Positions 20,841 through 33,642 of a stretch of DNA of 64,000 nucleotides are shown here, one piece after another (position 1 is the stretch's first letter; each line of letters starts with the position of its first letter). The notes beneath the pieces are model-generated. The model did not search any database and was not told the DNA's origin. It saw nothing but the letters and a program-made list of their open reading frames with translations. Position numbers and translations under genes: made by a program. The stretch spans positions 1 through 64,000 of the forward strand of contig QVRM01005415.1 of assembly GCA_003439945.1 (NCBI GenBank). The letters are read 5' to 3'. Source of the stretch: Dermanyssus gallinae (taxonomy: Eukaryota; Arthropoda; Arachnida; Mesostigmata; Dermanyssidae).

Positions 20841-21654
20841 GAAAGGAGGGTACGTCGTGCTTGCGAAGCAGGACTATAAATGTTGTTAAATTTGGTCAAA
20901 AGATTGATACCTCTAACAGCATCGTCATCGACGCGTCTGCTCTTCTCTGCAATTGCATGCACAGCACGCGTGTAGACGAGAGACGTCCCAAAGAAACCAA
21001 ACGCTAGCAAGCGAAGACAAGGCATAGGATATTGGAGAACAGCTGCCTGAAGAACAAGCCAACACGGCGACAAATAGTTCACAGTGCAATACAATCCATG
21101 GGTTGCATACGTACAACACATATAATGTATTCATCGATAGGCAGGTAGAAAAGGGAACAGAGACGAGTCGATAATTAAAAGCGGGTGAGGTCACACTTCT
21201 GGAAAAGAGGGGAGGACATAGAGAAGCTGAGATTAAGATATAGATAGAGAAGTTTAACCATAGTTAAAGTGACGTCCGTTACTGAAAGGCAAGGAAATGA
21301 TTTTCTCCGTTCAGAACAGCTGTATGAATCTAGAAGAGCTCGGACATGCGAGTATACCTTTGGGATCAGAAAAGTTACTAACTTGGCCCCAATTGTTACG
21401 CCGCTTTACTGAAATAAAGGCTGCTTTTGTAGAATGATTGGCCAGAAGGAAGCGGTACAGCCAGCAATTTAAATCAAAACAAGCAAAGCAGATTTTGCCA
21501 TGGGATGAGCGCTGATTATTATAGTAATCATAATCTAGAAGATATTAACGTCCCAATCAGAGCGTTGTAATGTGTGATCCTAATTCCTCCCTCATGAAGG
21601 GTTGACGCTGCGGTCATGCCCTTTTATATATTAGTTTTTATATTTTTTTATATT
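20841..21654. other. unassigned sequence
   Basis: No gene or repeat recognised in this stretch. Confidence 0.35.
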
Positions 21655-21833
21655 TTTCGTAAGGCTATATGCCCGTGTACGGTTTTTTCATGTCATGGCT
21701 AATTTAATCCACTCCGGCATTTACCTTGTCTAAACTGGAAACCATGCAACAAATTAAGAGTGGCCGGTCTGGGTTTCGAACCCAGTCTCCCGAATGCAAG
21801 GCAAAGGATTTGCCACTAAGCCACCTTGCTCGG
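21655..21833 (-). repeat. tRNA-derived SINE, family B
   Basis: On the minus strand the head GGTGGCTTAGTGGCAAATCC (A-box-like) and GGGTTCGAAACCC (B box) form a tRNA-like 5' part. A body follows containing CATGGTTTCCA, AATGCCGGAGT and CGTACACGGGCATAT, then an A/T-rich end. The same order occurs in the copy at 43122-43304. The internal RNA polymerase III promoter would drive transcription. Mobility would need a LINE enzyme in trans. Confidence 0.8.
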
Positions 21834-21868
21834 TATATATTTATTTATATATATATATATATATTTAT

Positions 21869-21922
<54 letters not shown>

Positions 21923-21990
21923 ATATATATATATCTATAATATATATATATATATTATATATATATATATCTAGCTATATATATATATAT
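21834..21990. repeat. compound (TA)n microsatellite
   Basis: About 155 bp of TA with interruptions, sandwiched between the SINE head and the 5'-truncated R2-like fragment. Confidence 0.9.
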
Positions 21991-21992
21991 CT

Positions 21993-22502
21993 CAACAACT
22001 ACACAACACGTTCGATGGGGCACATTTTAAAAACGCACACGAAACGCCCTTTGTACATTACTGGATTAAGGGTATGCCCTACCTTGCTGGTAAGGAGTAT
22101 TTAAACCTACTAAAGCTCAGGATCAACGCACTACCAACGCGTGCCAGATTGGCCAGGGGACGCCCGGGCTACAACAAACGCTGTAGGCACGGGTGTCATG
22201 CGCCTGAGACGTTGGCTCATGTCGCTCAGATGTGCGATATAACACACAAACAAACCATAAAGAGACATGACGACGTCTGTGATCGCGTGGCGCGTCTTCT
22301 CCGCGAAAGGGGTCATGAGGTGGTTCGTGAGCGAGTATTCCGTCGACCGGGCGCACCGGGTCTAAAGCCCGACCTCGTAATAACAACACCTATCGAGGTC
22401 TGGGTTTTAGATGCCGAGGTTTGCGGCCCGAACCGGGACCTGGCAAAAGCACGGCAAGACAAGATCGCCAAGTATGACGTCGAGTTCCAAACTGTGACTT
22501 AA
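21993..22502 (+). pseudogene. R2/NeSL-like retrotransposon C-terminus (zinc knuckle and restriction-like endonuclease)
   Basis: An uninterrupted frame of about 170 codons reads from just after the (TA)n array to a stop at 22500-22502; its first ATG is at 22074. It contains LLKLRINALPTRARLARGR, then CRHGCHAPETLAHVAQMC (C-x3-C-x7-H-x4-C zinc knuckle), RHD, and GLKPDLVITTPIEVWVLDAE (PD-x12-D). KIAKYD completes the restriction-like endonuclease motifs. This order is diagnostic for the C-terminal region of R2-, R4- and NeSL-type non-LTR elements, whose endonuclease nicks the target for primed reverse transcription. The RT is missing, so it is a 5'-truncated insertion. The intact frame and all motif residues imply little decay. 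The protein seems to stop earlier than R2 does. Confidence 0.85.
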
Positions 22503-22539
22503 ATGCCCGACACCCATTGAGTTATTTAAAAAGCTTTAT

Positions 22540-24060
22540 CTTATACAGCCGCTGTCCGCGCGGCAAAAGAGGCATTTTATAGAACTCGATTCGACGTTCT
22601 CAAAGAACTCCAAGCGGCTTTGGAAGTTCACAAGTAAGACGTGTGGTAGAGGTTGCGACGAGAAAGAACATCTTTTGGTTCTGTCTACAAGTTTTGCTAT
22701 GTTTTAGCTGATGCCAAGCCTATTTCAGATGAACTGAATCGTCACTTTGCCGCGGTTGGCCTTCGCACCACGGAATTGCTTGGGTCAGCCGTAGATATGC
22801 AGCCGACCTTAAAATGATTGTAGGCCAAAGAATAGATGAGTTTGTTTTCACTCCCGTTACCCGTCTCGAGGTATTGAGGTATGGGACTCTCTGTGAGCCG
22901 GTTGGGCGTCACTGCAGACATTGCAGTCGTGGCATGCCTGCAAAACTGCTAAAGCTAGCGGCTCTAGTTATAGCCTGGCCCTTATTTAATGTTATTAGCC
23001 TCTCGTTTCAAACATGTGTATTTCCAAACGGCTTAAAAACGTCTAGTGTTGTCCGCCTATCTAAGAAGAAGGATGACATATCTCTGCCGTCTAATTACCG
23101 TTCTATATCTGTAGTTGACTACGTCTCAAAAATGTTCGAATATAGTGTTGCGTCGACTAAATTATATTTTGCACCGCACAGAATTATTTTCACCTGATCA
23201 GTTTGGCCTTTGATCTGCTCGTTCAACGGATACGGTGCTTTTGAAATTGTGGCAGTATGGTGCTGACTCTACTGAGAGAGGCTTATAAGATCTGCTTGGG
23301 TGTTTTCCAACGTGGCGGCTGCATTCTATTGCCTTGATCATAATGTTTTTTTCACATAAATATTGGCACATCTTGGCGGCCTGCCCCGCACGGTCAATTA
23401 GTTGAACTCCTACCTTACGGGTAGAACTATGGAATCGTGCTGACAGAGTGTTGGCATAGGAAAACCGCAAGGCTCTGTTCTTGGTTTTTCTATATTTATA
23501 ATTCTAATTTAGGTTGGAACTTAAATGCTATACTTCTGAAGTTAAGACGGGGCATGTTAAGTAAAGCGATAGCTTATACCGAGGACAAAACGAATCTATT
23601 TCGAATTCATCCATAGAAGTAAGTAACTCTGTTACCCTAGCGGATCACGTACTAGAAGCGTTCAATGTGGCAAATCACCTCGGCCTGGTGAAGTGTCTGT
23701 AGATGACTCTACATAATGAGCTAGTGGGGCAACCGCGCTTAGACTATATAGCTTCAGCTTTGCGATGCATAAACTAGCCTGGGTTCTCATTGAAAGTTTG
23801 TAGATTGTTTACAATTCACTGTCTAGCCCATCGCTTGGTACGAAATTCTCCTGAGAAAGAAGGTTGGGATCATGGCTTTCTTCGCACAGCGAAGACCATA
23901 CAAAATGGCGCATTAGGGTCGTGTTCTCTAGACGTCGGAGTGATTCTATAGGGGACTTGTTTTTCACCCCCGGAGCTTCTGCCAGCTGCAAAGGTCGTAC
24001 AAATTACCTTGCGTATAGCTGATGGGCTGTCAGATGTGGTTACTACTCTAGCTATGCTGG
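22540..24060 (+). pseudogene. CR1/jockey-like LINE reverse transcriptase, decayed
   Basis: Read in several plus-strand frames, the segment shows AVRAAKEAFYRTRFD (22550-22600), ISDELNRHFAAVGL (about 22720), and then the RT. KLLKLAALVIAWPLFNVIS and FPNGLKTSSVVRLSKKKDD come before LPSNYRSISVVDYVSKMFE (about 23085-23140). FTDQFGLRSARSTDT-like residues follow across a frameshift near 23200, then a degraded GVPQGSVLG box near 23465. These are RT motifs 0-4 of the CR1/jockey group. The catalytic DD box appears as YTEDKT near 23575, damaged. Many stops make it non-functional. It starts only about 40 bp after the R2-like fragment, suggesting nested or adjacent insertion. Confidence 0.7.
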
Positions 24061-25290
24061 TGGCCACCAGGTAGAAATCTGCAAGACCAAGCCTATCGTA
24101 CTGCAAACTATAGGGACTGCTGACAGCGGTTGAAATGGTAATTGTCTGCTATAGGAACACGCGTTGTGGTGAATCTGCAACTTGCGATGTTACATACGAT
24201 TGTTGGAGTATACCATTCTTATTATATCACACCATCATTTTGTATCACGTGATATATTGTATCATTACTAGTAGTGAGAACTTAAGCATTGTGAGATGCA
24301 GTTCTACTAATAAAACACTTTGTCGATCAATCAAACAGATCAAGTTTTGTAGACCCATACTACTCTAAAAACTACAGTCCACACCATTTGCATCACTCGA
24401 GGAGATGCAGTATAATCCAAATCTGGTCAGTGTGTGGCCACTGGCTGGTTGTGGTTTGTGAGTCCCAAACTAGTCACTGTCAGCACCACTGTACACCAGG
24501 CGTTCTTGAAGCTTTCCATAAACTAAAAATACTGTGTGCATTATAGCCAATAAAGAGTTAGAAGCGGAACACTTGGAACTTTGCTAAGAGGCACATTTTC
24601 CTACTGTATCATAAAGATGTCGCCCTAATAGCCACCGTGTTGTACCCGCCGCTATACTAATGAAGAACAAAAATACCGGGATAGCCGGGATAGTGGGTAC
24701 GCGGGCACTTGAATTTGGACAGCCCGCTTGAGAATCGGACGGTATGTACATCGTGAAGCCACTAGCACGTACGATAGCGCGATCTTCGCGCGTTTTGCAC
24801 GTGATACTGTTTACATTGCGCCAGTGTCAAACAACTTGGCATCCCCGAATCCAAGTGAGTTACCACGTCAGCAAGGAAACTAACTAAATATTTCTTAATT
24901 ACTTCTTAATTACGTGTTTCAACGAAAAGACGAAGCAGCGACTTTCTGACACGGTTATTGTGTCGTTCCCTACCTAGAGGGTAACCGCTGCACCCATAGA
25001 GAGAGAGAGAGAGAGAGAGAGCGTGCGCCATGTGGAGAAAACGCAAAGAAACCATATAATATTCTTTCATGCGTCACATAAATATTGCTAAGTAGTACTT
25101 TGTAGTGAATTAATTTATATTTAATTAATGTTAGTAGTTAATTCAAATTTTGTTGTGACGTACCGTACCAAGATCGGACACACACGATTTCTAGAATCTT
25201 CATCCGCAGCAGCAAGCCATGTTCTGCGAGGAGTAGTGTTGTTGTTGGCTCTGGTCGGTCAAACTGCGCAATAAGAGCACGGCAAAGTCT
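24061..25290. other. unassigned sequence
   Basis: No gene recognised. (AG)n lies at about 25000-25021. The first part may be the tail of the preceding LINE. Confidence 0.35.
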
Positions 25291-26429
25291 TTAAAGCCGA
25301 AAGATAGACAGAGCGGAGTGAAGAGATATAGAAAGAGAGAACGACGGATAGCAAGAAAAGAGCAGACTAACCACGTCACTTGGGAGAAGCCTTACTCCTG
25401 AGGAGGGCCCACCAAGCCGTCCTGCCCACAGCACCACAACGACAGCAACAACAACAACAACAAGCATACGAAGATGCACCTTGAGTGTTTTCATGTTTTG
25501 TGCACTGCCTGTGCACCTAGTAATAATAGGTGTTTTTTTTGCTGCTGGTGCTGCTTCTGATGCTGCTGTTGCGATTTCCCGTACCGTTGCTGTGATGAGC
25601 GTCAAGCAGTATGCTGTGTGCAGGGTTTTCCATCTGGCCCACGCAAGCAATTGCTTCGGGGTAGGGAGGGAGATAGAGGTCGCAAGAGAGAGAGAGAAGG
25701 CGAGAGAGAGGGGAGGGAAACAGGGAACCGGAGAACTGCTCTTCACACGACACGGGTCTAGAAGGGGTAACAGCAGCGGCAGCAGCAGCAGCAGAGTATT
25801 TGCCCGAGGCTGTTTTGTCATTGTCGTTGGACTGCCGTCATCGCTGTCTCCAGTGTTGTCAACGGCCAACGATGCAATGGCGCTTGGCTGAGGTGGACAG
25901 ACGGGACAGGGGCTCGTTCCCACCTTACCTCGCCGGTTCGAGGCTCGCGGTGTCGGACGGGCCATTCTGAACGCCAGAGGAGAGAGCACACAGCGAGCTA
26001 CTGATATCATCGTGCAAAGGGGCTCGCACTTATCTGCGTATCTCTTGACGGCGGCCAGAAAGTCCGGCTGTGTTGGGATCTATATGCCCAGCTTCAGGGG
26101 GAGTGGGGTCGGTGAAAAAAGCATCTCCGTGGTGCTCGTCGCTCCTCCTATTTCTCGAAACGAAGCAAGCGAAGTCGTATCGTATAGAGATGGTGTAGTG
26201 TTGCAAAGTGCAAACGCAAAATTGCAAAATGGTATGTCCTTTCGAGAAGGGGAGGAAGAAGATGGCCGTGGGAGGGCAACCTTAATTGCTTTCTCAAAGT
26301 TGGATGCGACAACATAAAATCCCTAGAGCGCATCTCGAAAATGTGGAAAGCCAATAGGCAATTCCGTTTGAAAGACCGGACAAACTTACAAGCTTCACGG
26401 CGTGATTTTATGCGGGTTAAATGTTGTGG

Positions 26430-26430
<1 letters not shown>
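25291..26430. other. unassigned sequence with low-complexity frames
   Basis: Overlapping frames of 239 (minus) and 136 codons (plus) are driven by GAGA, CAG and CAA runs (about 25440-25800). No domain is visible. (TA)n follows at 26433-26462. Confidence 0.35.
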
Positions 26431-26465
<35 letters not shown>

Positions 26466-26935
26466 TGTGTGAGGCGGATGTAAAAGAAAAAGTGACTTGT
26501 TTATATCCACAAGAATTTGTGCTAATTTACCTACTAGTGTTTAGAGAGCTACCTCGATATGTTGCTACTTCCAAAGCATTTCTATTCATTAAGCATGACA
26601 ATTTACTTTCATACTCATGTATAAAGTACATTTTGTTGTATATATGAGCATGAAAGCCCCGTAGAACCCTGTAGAGGCTCTTGCACTGCCTGCCTCGCCC
26701 ATGTTTTTCCTAACGGTTTTCGCTACGTCGCTATGGTAGGACACACAGAGCAGCATTTCTCGATTTAAATGTGTATGCCTTGCGTCGCACATATAATTAT
26801 ACCTGCGGAGTGGAATAAATGCAACAACTTTGCTTTGAGTGCGAATGTGAGGAACAACGTGAATGCAGGGCAGCATTCTGTTATAAAGGACCATATGTTG
26901 CGAACCTAAACGTAGTAATTTACGCAGCGTAACCG

Positions 26936-26992
26936 AGAATAGCCATTCTACGACAGAATAGCTATCCTGCAGAAGAATAGCTATTCTGCGGC
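26936..26992. repeat. 19-bp tandem repeat, three copies, each a palindrome
   Basis: Three consecutive 19-bp units (26936-26954, 26955-26973, 26974-26992) share AGAATAGC(C/T)AT(T/C)CT. The third has the perfect 14-bp palindrome AGAATAGCTATTCT. Spacing and dyad symmetry would suit a homodimer binding site, but no function is shown. Confidence 0.75.
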
Positions 26993-28740
26993 AGAAGAAG
27001 AAAAACAAAGAACATTCTGCCCGAATTGATGTTTATTTATCGAACAACATTTATTTGCGTTTGCAAAATGTGTTATTGTTTATTGAAACTACACCTTGTG
27101 AGAATAATTTCAACAAACAAAAAAAAACATTTACTCACAGGGATTGGCCGGTAACAGACCCCAGCTAGTTGCCATTGCAGATGGTGTAGCTTGATCAATC
27201 AAGGAAAACTAGGACGCATCGAGAGGCCTGTGTCCTGCGTGTGTTGGGATGATCTTATATGCTCATCTAACGCAGGGCAGACACTGGTTTCTGACAGAGT
27301 TATAGACTGGCAGGACGAAGTTTTCTCGTCTTCGCCTCTAGACACTTTGTGCTACCCAGGTAGTGATTACGGACGCAGGGAAAACGGTAATTCTGTTCCG
27401 GCCTCGGCCTCTTCTGCATCGGATGGCCCACGCCGCCCATCTCACCGCTTATTGCAGGGGCCAAACATGACATTACGCGGTGCCGACGTCCCTGTCCGTG
27501 TGCCTTCGGCTTTGCCTTGTTCTAGCACGACGAAACGAATCAATTTGTATGATTATACACATACCTGCGTATATATATATATACACTAACAGTGTAAAGT
27601 GAATAAACCTCAAATATATATAAGCACTGGTACTATTTATCTTGGCGGTCATAATACGTGAGGAACTGTGTTTGCTGACGAGAACATATTTCTGAAATGC
27701 TGCACAAGAGGTGCTGTGGACGAATAAAAACATGCAATTATTCCCTATGTTTGGCAAATCAATTTGTGAGCCTGGCATTCTGTTGCAAGAATCGTCTTTA
27801 TTTTTTGGGCTGCAATATATGCGTGCTGAGCCTCTCTGAAGGTACGACCAGGCGTGGTAGAAATCAGTCATCTCAGAACGAGTGAGGAAAGTGATTGCTT
27901 CACGCACTCGAATCCTCGTAGCACTGTCTGTTGAACCACGGTTTAGGAACGCAACCCAGGATAGTTGTTGTCGGTGTTTTGCACACACTCTCTATGCCGA
28001 GGTCATTTTACTCGAAGTTCAGCGTTCAAGAGAAATGGTTGATGAGATCCACATCTAGCAACTTTCCGAAGTATTTTCGGTTTGCCGTATGTGCATGCCT
28101 TGAATAGCAAGATTACCGACGGGTGTGGTTTGGCAGTTCCGCAATGTTGGTTGTCGTTTGGGACCGGGTGGGTTCGTTACAAATTTTTGGTGATCCTTGG
28201 CCCCCTTTCAAAGTTCTATGATCACCCATATACCAGATGAATAGAGAAACCCTTGATGTACTTAAATTCTCATCAGCAGCAGGTGATCGATAAACCTGTA
28301 TATATCTGCTTGTGGGCTCGCGTATATAGCGACTATGTTGATTCTTCAGAATTGTCTTTACTCAATTGAGTCGAAACAGCTCCTTAATGTGGATTATAAT
28401 AGACGATACTCCACCGTTGGACCGGTCTCGATCATGACGCTAAAGAGCCGGGTTAGGCCCTGAAAGGTCAACCCTATCAGATCATGTCATGGTAAGAACG
28501 ATTATTTTAGAATATTCATTTCCGATGGTACCTTAGGTGAAAAACAGAATAATTGCCGTTGTTGCAGTATGTTCGAGTACAAAGACGGCGTCTGATAAGC
28601 GTTCCAAATACCCATAGGTCAAGGTCAGCTCCCAATTTCCGGTTACCTTGAAAAACTAAGGTCCGCTGCTAACGCTCAGGTATGCTATAGTACAGGTAAC
28701 CTACACTTGGCCCACTTTTCTGGAACTTCCCGTATGATAA
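26993..28740. other. unassigned sequence
   Basis: A frame of 132 codons at 27191-27589 (+) matches no known family. Short (TA)n lies near 27570. No supported gene. Confidence 0.35.
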
Positions 28741-28830
28741 CGCCCTCCGACTGACACGCCTCCTCAAGGCGTGGACACAGTAGCCTATGCCGACGACCTT
28801 TTTACAGTCTTACAGGCTAACTTGCGATGA
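28741..28830 (+). pseudogene. probable reverse transcriptase box fragment
   Basis: The plus strand reads PPQGVDTVAYADDLFTVLQA across about 28755-28815. This resembles the YADDL catalytic box of a non-LTR reverse transcriptase, preceded by a degraded PQG-like stretch. A stop follows at once and no other RT motif is clear nearby. The assignment rests on one motif. Confidence 0.4.
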
Positions 28831-30934
28831 ACTTGAACTGAATGTGAGCAAAGCTGTACACCGCACGTCAGAGCGAATGAGAGCAGTAAGACGCATTCTG
28901 GCTCTGGAAAAGAGCAATGCAATACTTTGGACTTTTTAGGTCAGCTATTGAGTCAAAAACAGAGAGGCTGAGAGGTAAACTAAGAAGTGCAGTCAGGCCC
29001 TCAACCTTGTGACGCAGAAAGCTAGACGAACACATAACTAAATCAAGGAGAAATGTCAGGGATATCTTTCCCACGGCTTCAAATAAATGCCAAGTACTAC
29101 AGAGCCTGAATGGGTGGGAAGGAATCCGGGTTTAGTGGGTTTATAAACCCCACGCTAGTCACGCAGGCTGCTAGTAACGCATGTGCATTATGCATTCCTG
29201 AAACCTTTCAGAAAAAAAGGAGATTACCTTATTCATCACCTCACCTAGATCCTCACACGACACGAAAACGTCCATTCGTAATTGTTCCCAATTGGAAAGG
29301 CTTTGTCGGTGGCATGCATGTTCCGCCAAGAGTCACATGAGGACACGCCAATGTATATGCGTCTACAGCGTTCGACCGAAGTGGAGGCCGAGCAGACACG
29401 TCCAGGAAAAATGGACCAGAGAGGGAGACCGATACCACTTTTGGTCAGCCTTAAAGAGTTTGCAGAAAACATCGTCTCCAGTTAGCAAGCCTGAAAGCTG
29501 GGAGTAGCCATGGCAAAAATGGTCCTACAGGCATAATGCGAAAGGTGTAAAAAAGACTGATATGTTTTCTAGCCCAGAGCGGCTGAAGAAAAGCGCAGCT
29601 CCAGCCTATCATCTAGCTTTTATAGACCTAGCTAGTCTCAATACTACCTGTAACATATATATATATATATATATTCGGTTAGTAAACTTCGCTTGGTTAC
29701 AGCGAGCCTACATGGCCAATAAAAATTGCTTTGCTGACGGTGTAGTGTAATGGTGTAGTGTTTTCTAGCGAATTAATTTCTACTAAACGTATCTCGATTG
29801 TGCTTTTAATGAGGACGAATTAAAATGGCTGAATGCGACAACTGCCTCGGCCGAAGGTTAAGATTGAAACTGCCATAAAGTGCAATCATAAACCAGAATC
29901 CGCATTGTGGGGCTTTTTTTGTATCGCCTTTGTGTTCATGCGGATCGGCCATCCACGTTGGATTTGGACCAAATAATGTTTCTCGTAAATTGTAGCACAT
30001 AGATCTCTACCGTTTAGGAGATTGTACACCTAGTGAGTCGCATACATATCTTATGGCTCAGTTCATTCACTTTTAAGCCCAGCCAGCCGTGGCTGAGTAG
30101 GCCATGACAATTTGTGTTGCATTAGATCATTGAGCACGATTACGAAACCGCCTGCACACCTGCGCATTTATTCTTGAAAATGGCAAAAGTAATTCCTTCC
30201 TCGTGACCTTTATCGGCAGTGATAAATGTGAGTGATTACGCAATAGAATTTGCTCAGAATGATGATCGAAACACTAAAGCAAGCTTTCAGACATGCAGGC
30301 CAATGAAAGCATGCTATGTCAGATTAGAAAGGCGTGGTGTACTATGAGCTCGCGGAAAGCAAGCAAACGCTGAAATGTGCTTCAAGCAGCTTGGCAGACA
30401 AGCCATTATCAAAACACGTGCTCTGAGCTAAGCAAACACAAATACGTCGAATGATATTCAATCATGGCGACGTTTGAACGAACACCCTGGATTTGGAAGT
30501 GCGGCGATTTTCTCTACGATATATATATATATATAGATATATATATATATATATATATATATAATTGTCCTAAAGAATGCGTAGTCTTTAAAGAATACCC
30601 ATCAGGCATGGTTGTCTCTATATCCCTGGAGTGGACATCGGTGCGTATCAAGTGACAGCCAGCCACCGCACTGCCAAGACGGGTACTTTCGTCTAGATTC
30701 TCCAAACAACCTAGACGACAGATCTCGGTTTTCGACAATCGCCGTTCGGTAGGATCGGGGACCTCCTATCAAAGGCCCTCTCTAAAAAGCTGCAAGTGGC
30801 CGTAGAAACCAGGTTGGAGTCCAGGCGAGGAGCTACTGGATGGATAATCGTCGGGGTCACTAATTAGCAATTAGTAGGCACTAATTTGGGCGGTTGGTGA
30901 GCGGTTGTGCAGCCGCAGCGGTATCATCGCTATA

Positions 30935-30977
<43 letters not shown>

Positions 30978-31745
30978 CTGATACGGATATCTATCGATGT
31001 TCGATGTATGGCCGTGTAGTTTCTCTCTCTCTCTCTGTAAATGCACTTCATCGTACAATCAGGGTAGACAAACACGCGATAAAGCAATAACTCGACTCCA
31101 CGGAATAATTTAATAACATGAATTCTCGCCTGATATTAATGATGACGATGACGATGTTGTTGCTGTTATTGTTGTTGTTGTTGCTGCTGCTGCTGCTGGA
31201 GTTGTTATTGTTTCTGTTGTTGCTGGCATCACACTGACTCGCTTGGCTGACAAAATGGCAGCTGGAAACAACAATAGCAATAGCAGCAACAACGGCAACA
31301 GCAACAACAAAGAGAAGAACAACAAGAACAACAACGAAGCGTCGATCAGGGCACCAGCGGCGATAATATGGTGCTTTTCCAACTACTGATTACCCAGCCT
31401 AAAGCTGTGGCCGACGACGACCCCAGCCCGCAGCGTGTCGTCCGCTCACATCGCTTGAATCCGCACACTCCCGGCCGGTCGAAGACCATTTGCAATTGTG
31501 AATCATGCATACTCTAAATAGCTGAAGCTGCATTCGAAAGTCGAACCGGCTAGCCAGCGTAGGTCCAGTCCGTTTATCTGTTCCATTTGCCCCTCCGTTT
31601 GTGCCCCCAGCTGAGCCGAGGTCTGCTTGACTAAGATCAAATATTAGCTCCGCCATGCTTCAAATTCAAATACGCCCAGATGAAGTGACTAGCTTTAGGG
31701 CGGTATGAATTGCCGGGTATCAATGGGTAACATACATTTACGTAC

Positions 31746-31784
<39 letters not shown>

Positions 31785-31890
31785 ACAAGGCTTAAAATTG
31801 TAGTCACATAGCACTAATAACCATACATTAGTTAACAAAGTATATATTAGGTCTATCGTGGCATCCAAAGTGGGCAGCAGAATATTGGTT
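28831..31890. other. unassigned sequence with microsatellites
   Basis: (TA)n tracts lie at about 29655-29674, 30520-30562, 30933-30975 and 31748-31782. A GTT/GCT-rich stretch lies at about 31150-31215, followed by CAA-rich DNA to about 31335. No gene supported. Confidence 0.4.
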
Positions 31891-31899
31891 CCCCGCATT

Positions 31900-32250
31900 G
31901 CTAAAAATATTATAAACGATATAAAATTAAAGTAGAGCCGATAGAAACATTTGGTGTATCACTCATATGGGAGAAACTAGAAGATGCCAATCTACAGTTT
32001 CTAGATAGAGTTCAATTTGCCTTCATGAAACGGGTTTTGGGGTTAGCTAAGTCTGGTAGAAATGAAATAGTTCATATCTTAGAGGGGAGCGGGGTTTCTA
32101 ATGACACCGAAACTACGATATGTTTACCTACGACGAGTGCGTTTGGGGCTTACACTATGAAGTGAACGGAGAAATTAAAGAAAATCGACATAGGAATAAA
32201 CATTCGGTAGCGATGAGAAGTTCGACCTGCCAATCAACAGAATACAAGAG
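31900..32250 (+). pseudogene. post-RT region of a LINE, fragment
   Basis: The plus strand reads VSLIWEKLEDANLQFLDRVQ, then FMKRVLGLAKSGRNEIVHILEG (about 31950-32095). This resembles the segment that follows the reverse transcriptase domain in some arthropod LINE proteins (L-x-RVQ-x-x-FLKRxLGL-x-K-x-xRN/S-x-LVY). No RT box is visible upstream in the same orientation, so it is a small fragment. Confidence 0.45.
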
Positions 32251-33642
32251 TAGACATCTAACTACGGCGCTTGCAGCTCACGTGTTATGCAGCACAAAAT
32301 AATGTCATGATCCTCAGGAGTCTTGTAAATATTAGCAATTAAACAATAACCATAAATTATTCAAACAGATAGGAAAATAATGTAACGGCAGGGCCATGCT
32401 CATTATCAAATCAGGTTAAGCAATGTCCTGCTGGTACATGAATTCTCTGCTGGAGGAAGTCCAATTAAGTACAGTATCACACGCTGAACGTAGCTAAAAA
32501 GTATTATATTGAAGCATTAGCGCTGAACATGTTTTCAAAATCATGTTTAGGACGGCATGCTAAACCAAGTCTGATTGTTGGTGATTTTAACCTTTCGCCG
32601 CCATTTAAGAAGATTGGCAATTTCCAAAAATAGCTCATGTAGTTGTTTATTCCACATCTTCTTTATGGCTCCTTTGTGGCTTCAGCCTTAATTGTGTGGT
32701 TTCACCAGGTGTAGCTTTGCACATGATTTGCTTTTTTCTTATCGCCTCATAGCATCGTTCGAGCATCGTTACCTGGTGACGCATATCACTCTTGCCTATT
32801 ATGTCTATGGGCGTCTCCCCGTCGGACCTCTCTCTTATCTTCGCAGGTAAGGTAATTCATGCGGAACCGTGCGATGTTACGAGCGCAATAAATACACAAA
32901 GACCTACTCTATACATTTGATGTTCAACGCCGACTCAAGCTCGCTTTGCTTGTGGCTTTATTCCTCCCTCCTATATATATATATATATATATATATGAGA
33001 TTTGGATTTCACATATATGTAATGAAGGATTATTCAACACCACCTTGCTCCATTTTCATATATTTATTAGCACCAATGGGTCTCCTTGACGTCGTTGACG
33101 TTTTCGCTCTCGGTCGCTCCCCTTTGTGTAGCTGCTTTGTTGTGTCTCATCGGGCGGACAACAGAGTCCATGGAAGCGGGCGAAGAATTAAAGAAGGTGG
33201 GAGGAAAACCGGCCTTAACGGTAGAAAAAGAAGCGCTTAGCGCCGTTCAACGAACATGTTGCGATGTGCACCTTGGCGTTGGCTCCCGAAAAAGGTCGGG
33301 TAGCGGAGAAGTCGTCACGTGAACGGCGTGACACATCGTAGATTGCGGCAGTGTAGCCGCTTGAGCGAAGGTTGACCGATGTTGAAGTCTTTTCTTTTTT
33401 TTTAATAAACCTTACGTTGTTGAAGGCCATTCAGTTGTACTTTGTAGGATTCCTTACTACGCAGGCAGAAGATATTATTTATTAGGATATATATATATAT
33501 ATATATATATATCCTCACGGGCCTTAGACGTCTTCGCTTCTCATCTGGTTTGCTACTAAGCGAAACTTGTTTAAGGCGGCCTAATTTAGACAGGCCAACT
33601 TCTCTATTCTCGACAGGTGGATAATCATTTTATTCCTCTGTC
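32251..33642. other. unassigned sequence
   Basis: (TA)n at 32969-32996 and 33487-33512; otherwise no recognised feature. A 123-codon frame at 32869-33240 crosses the (TA)n tract and is not credible as a gene. Confidence 0.35.

Noticed and set aside
21734..22104. Tyr/Ile-rich frames
   Set aside because: Translations of (TA)n; the same applies near 30.5, 52.2, 58.3, 59.0 and 62.3 kb.
25291..26010. 239-codon minus-strand frame
   Set aside because: Leu, Ser and Ala runs come from CAG, GAGA and CAA repeats; the plus strand is also open and no domain is visible.
26936..26992. CRISPR-like short repeats
   Set aside because: The units are directly tandem with no spacers, and the DNA is eukaryotic.
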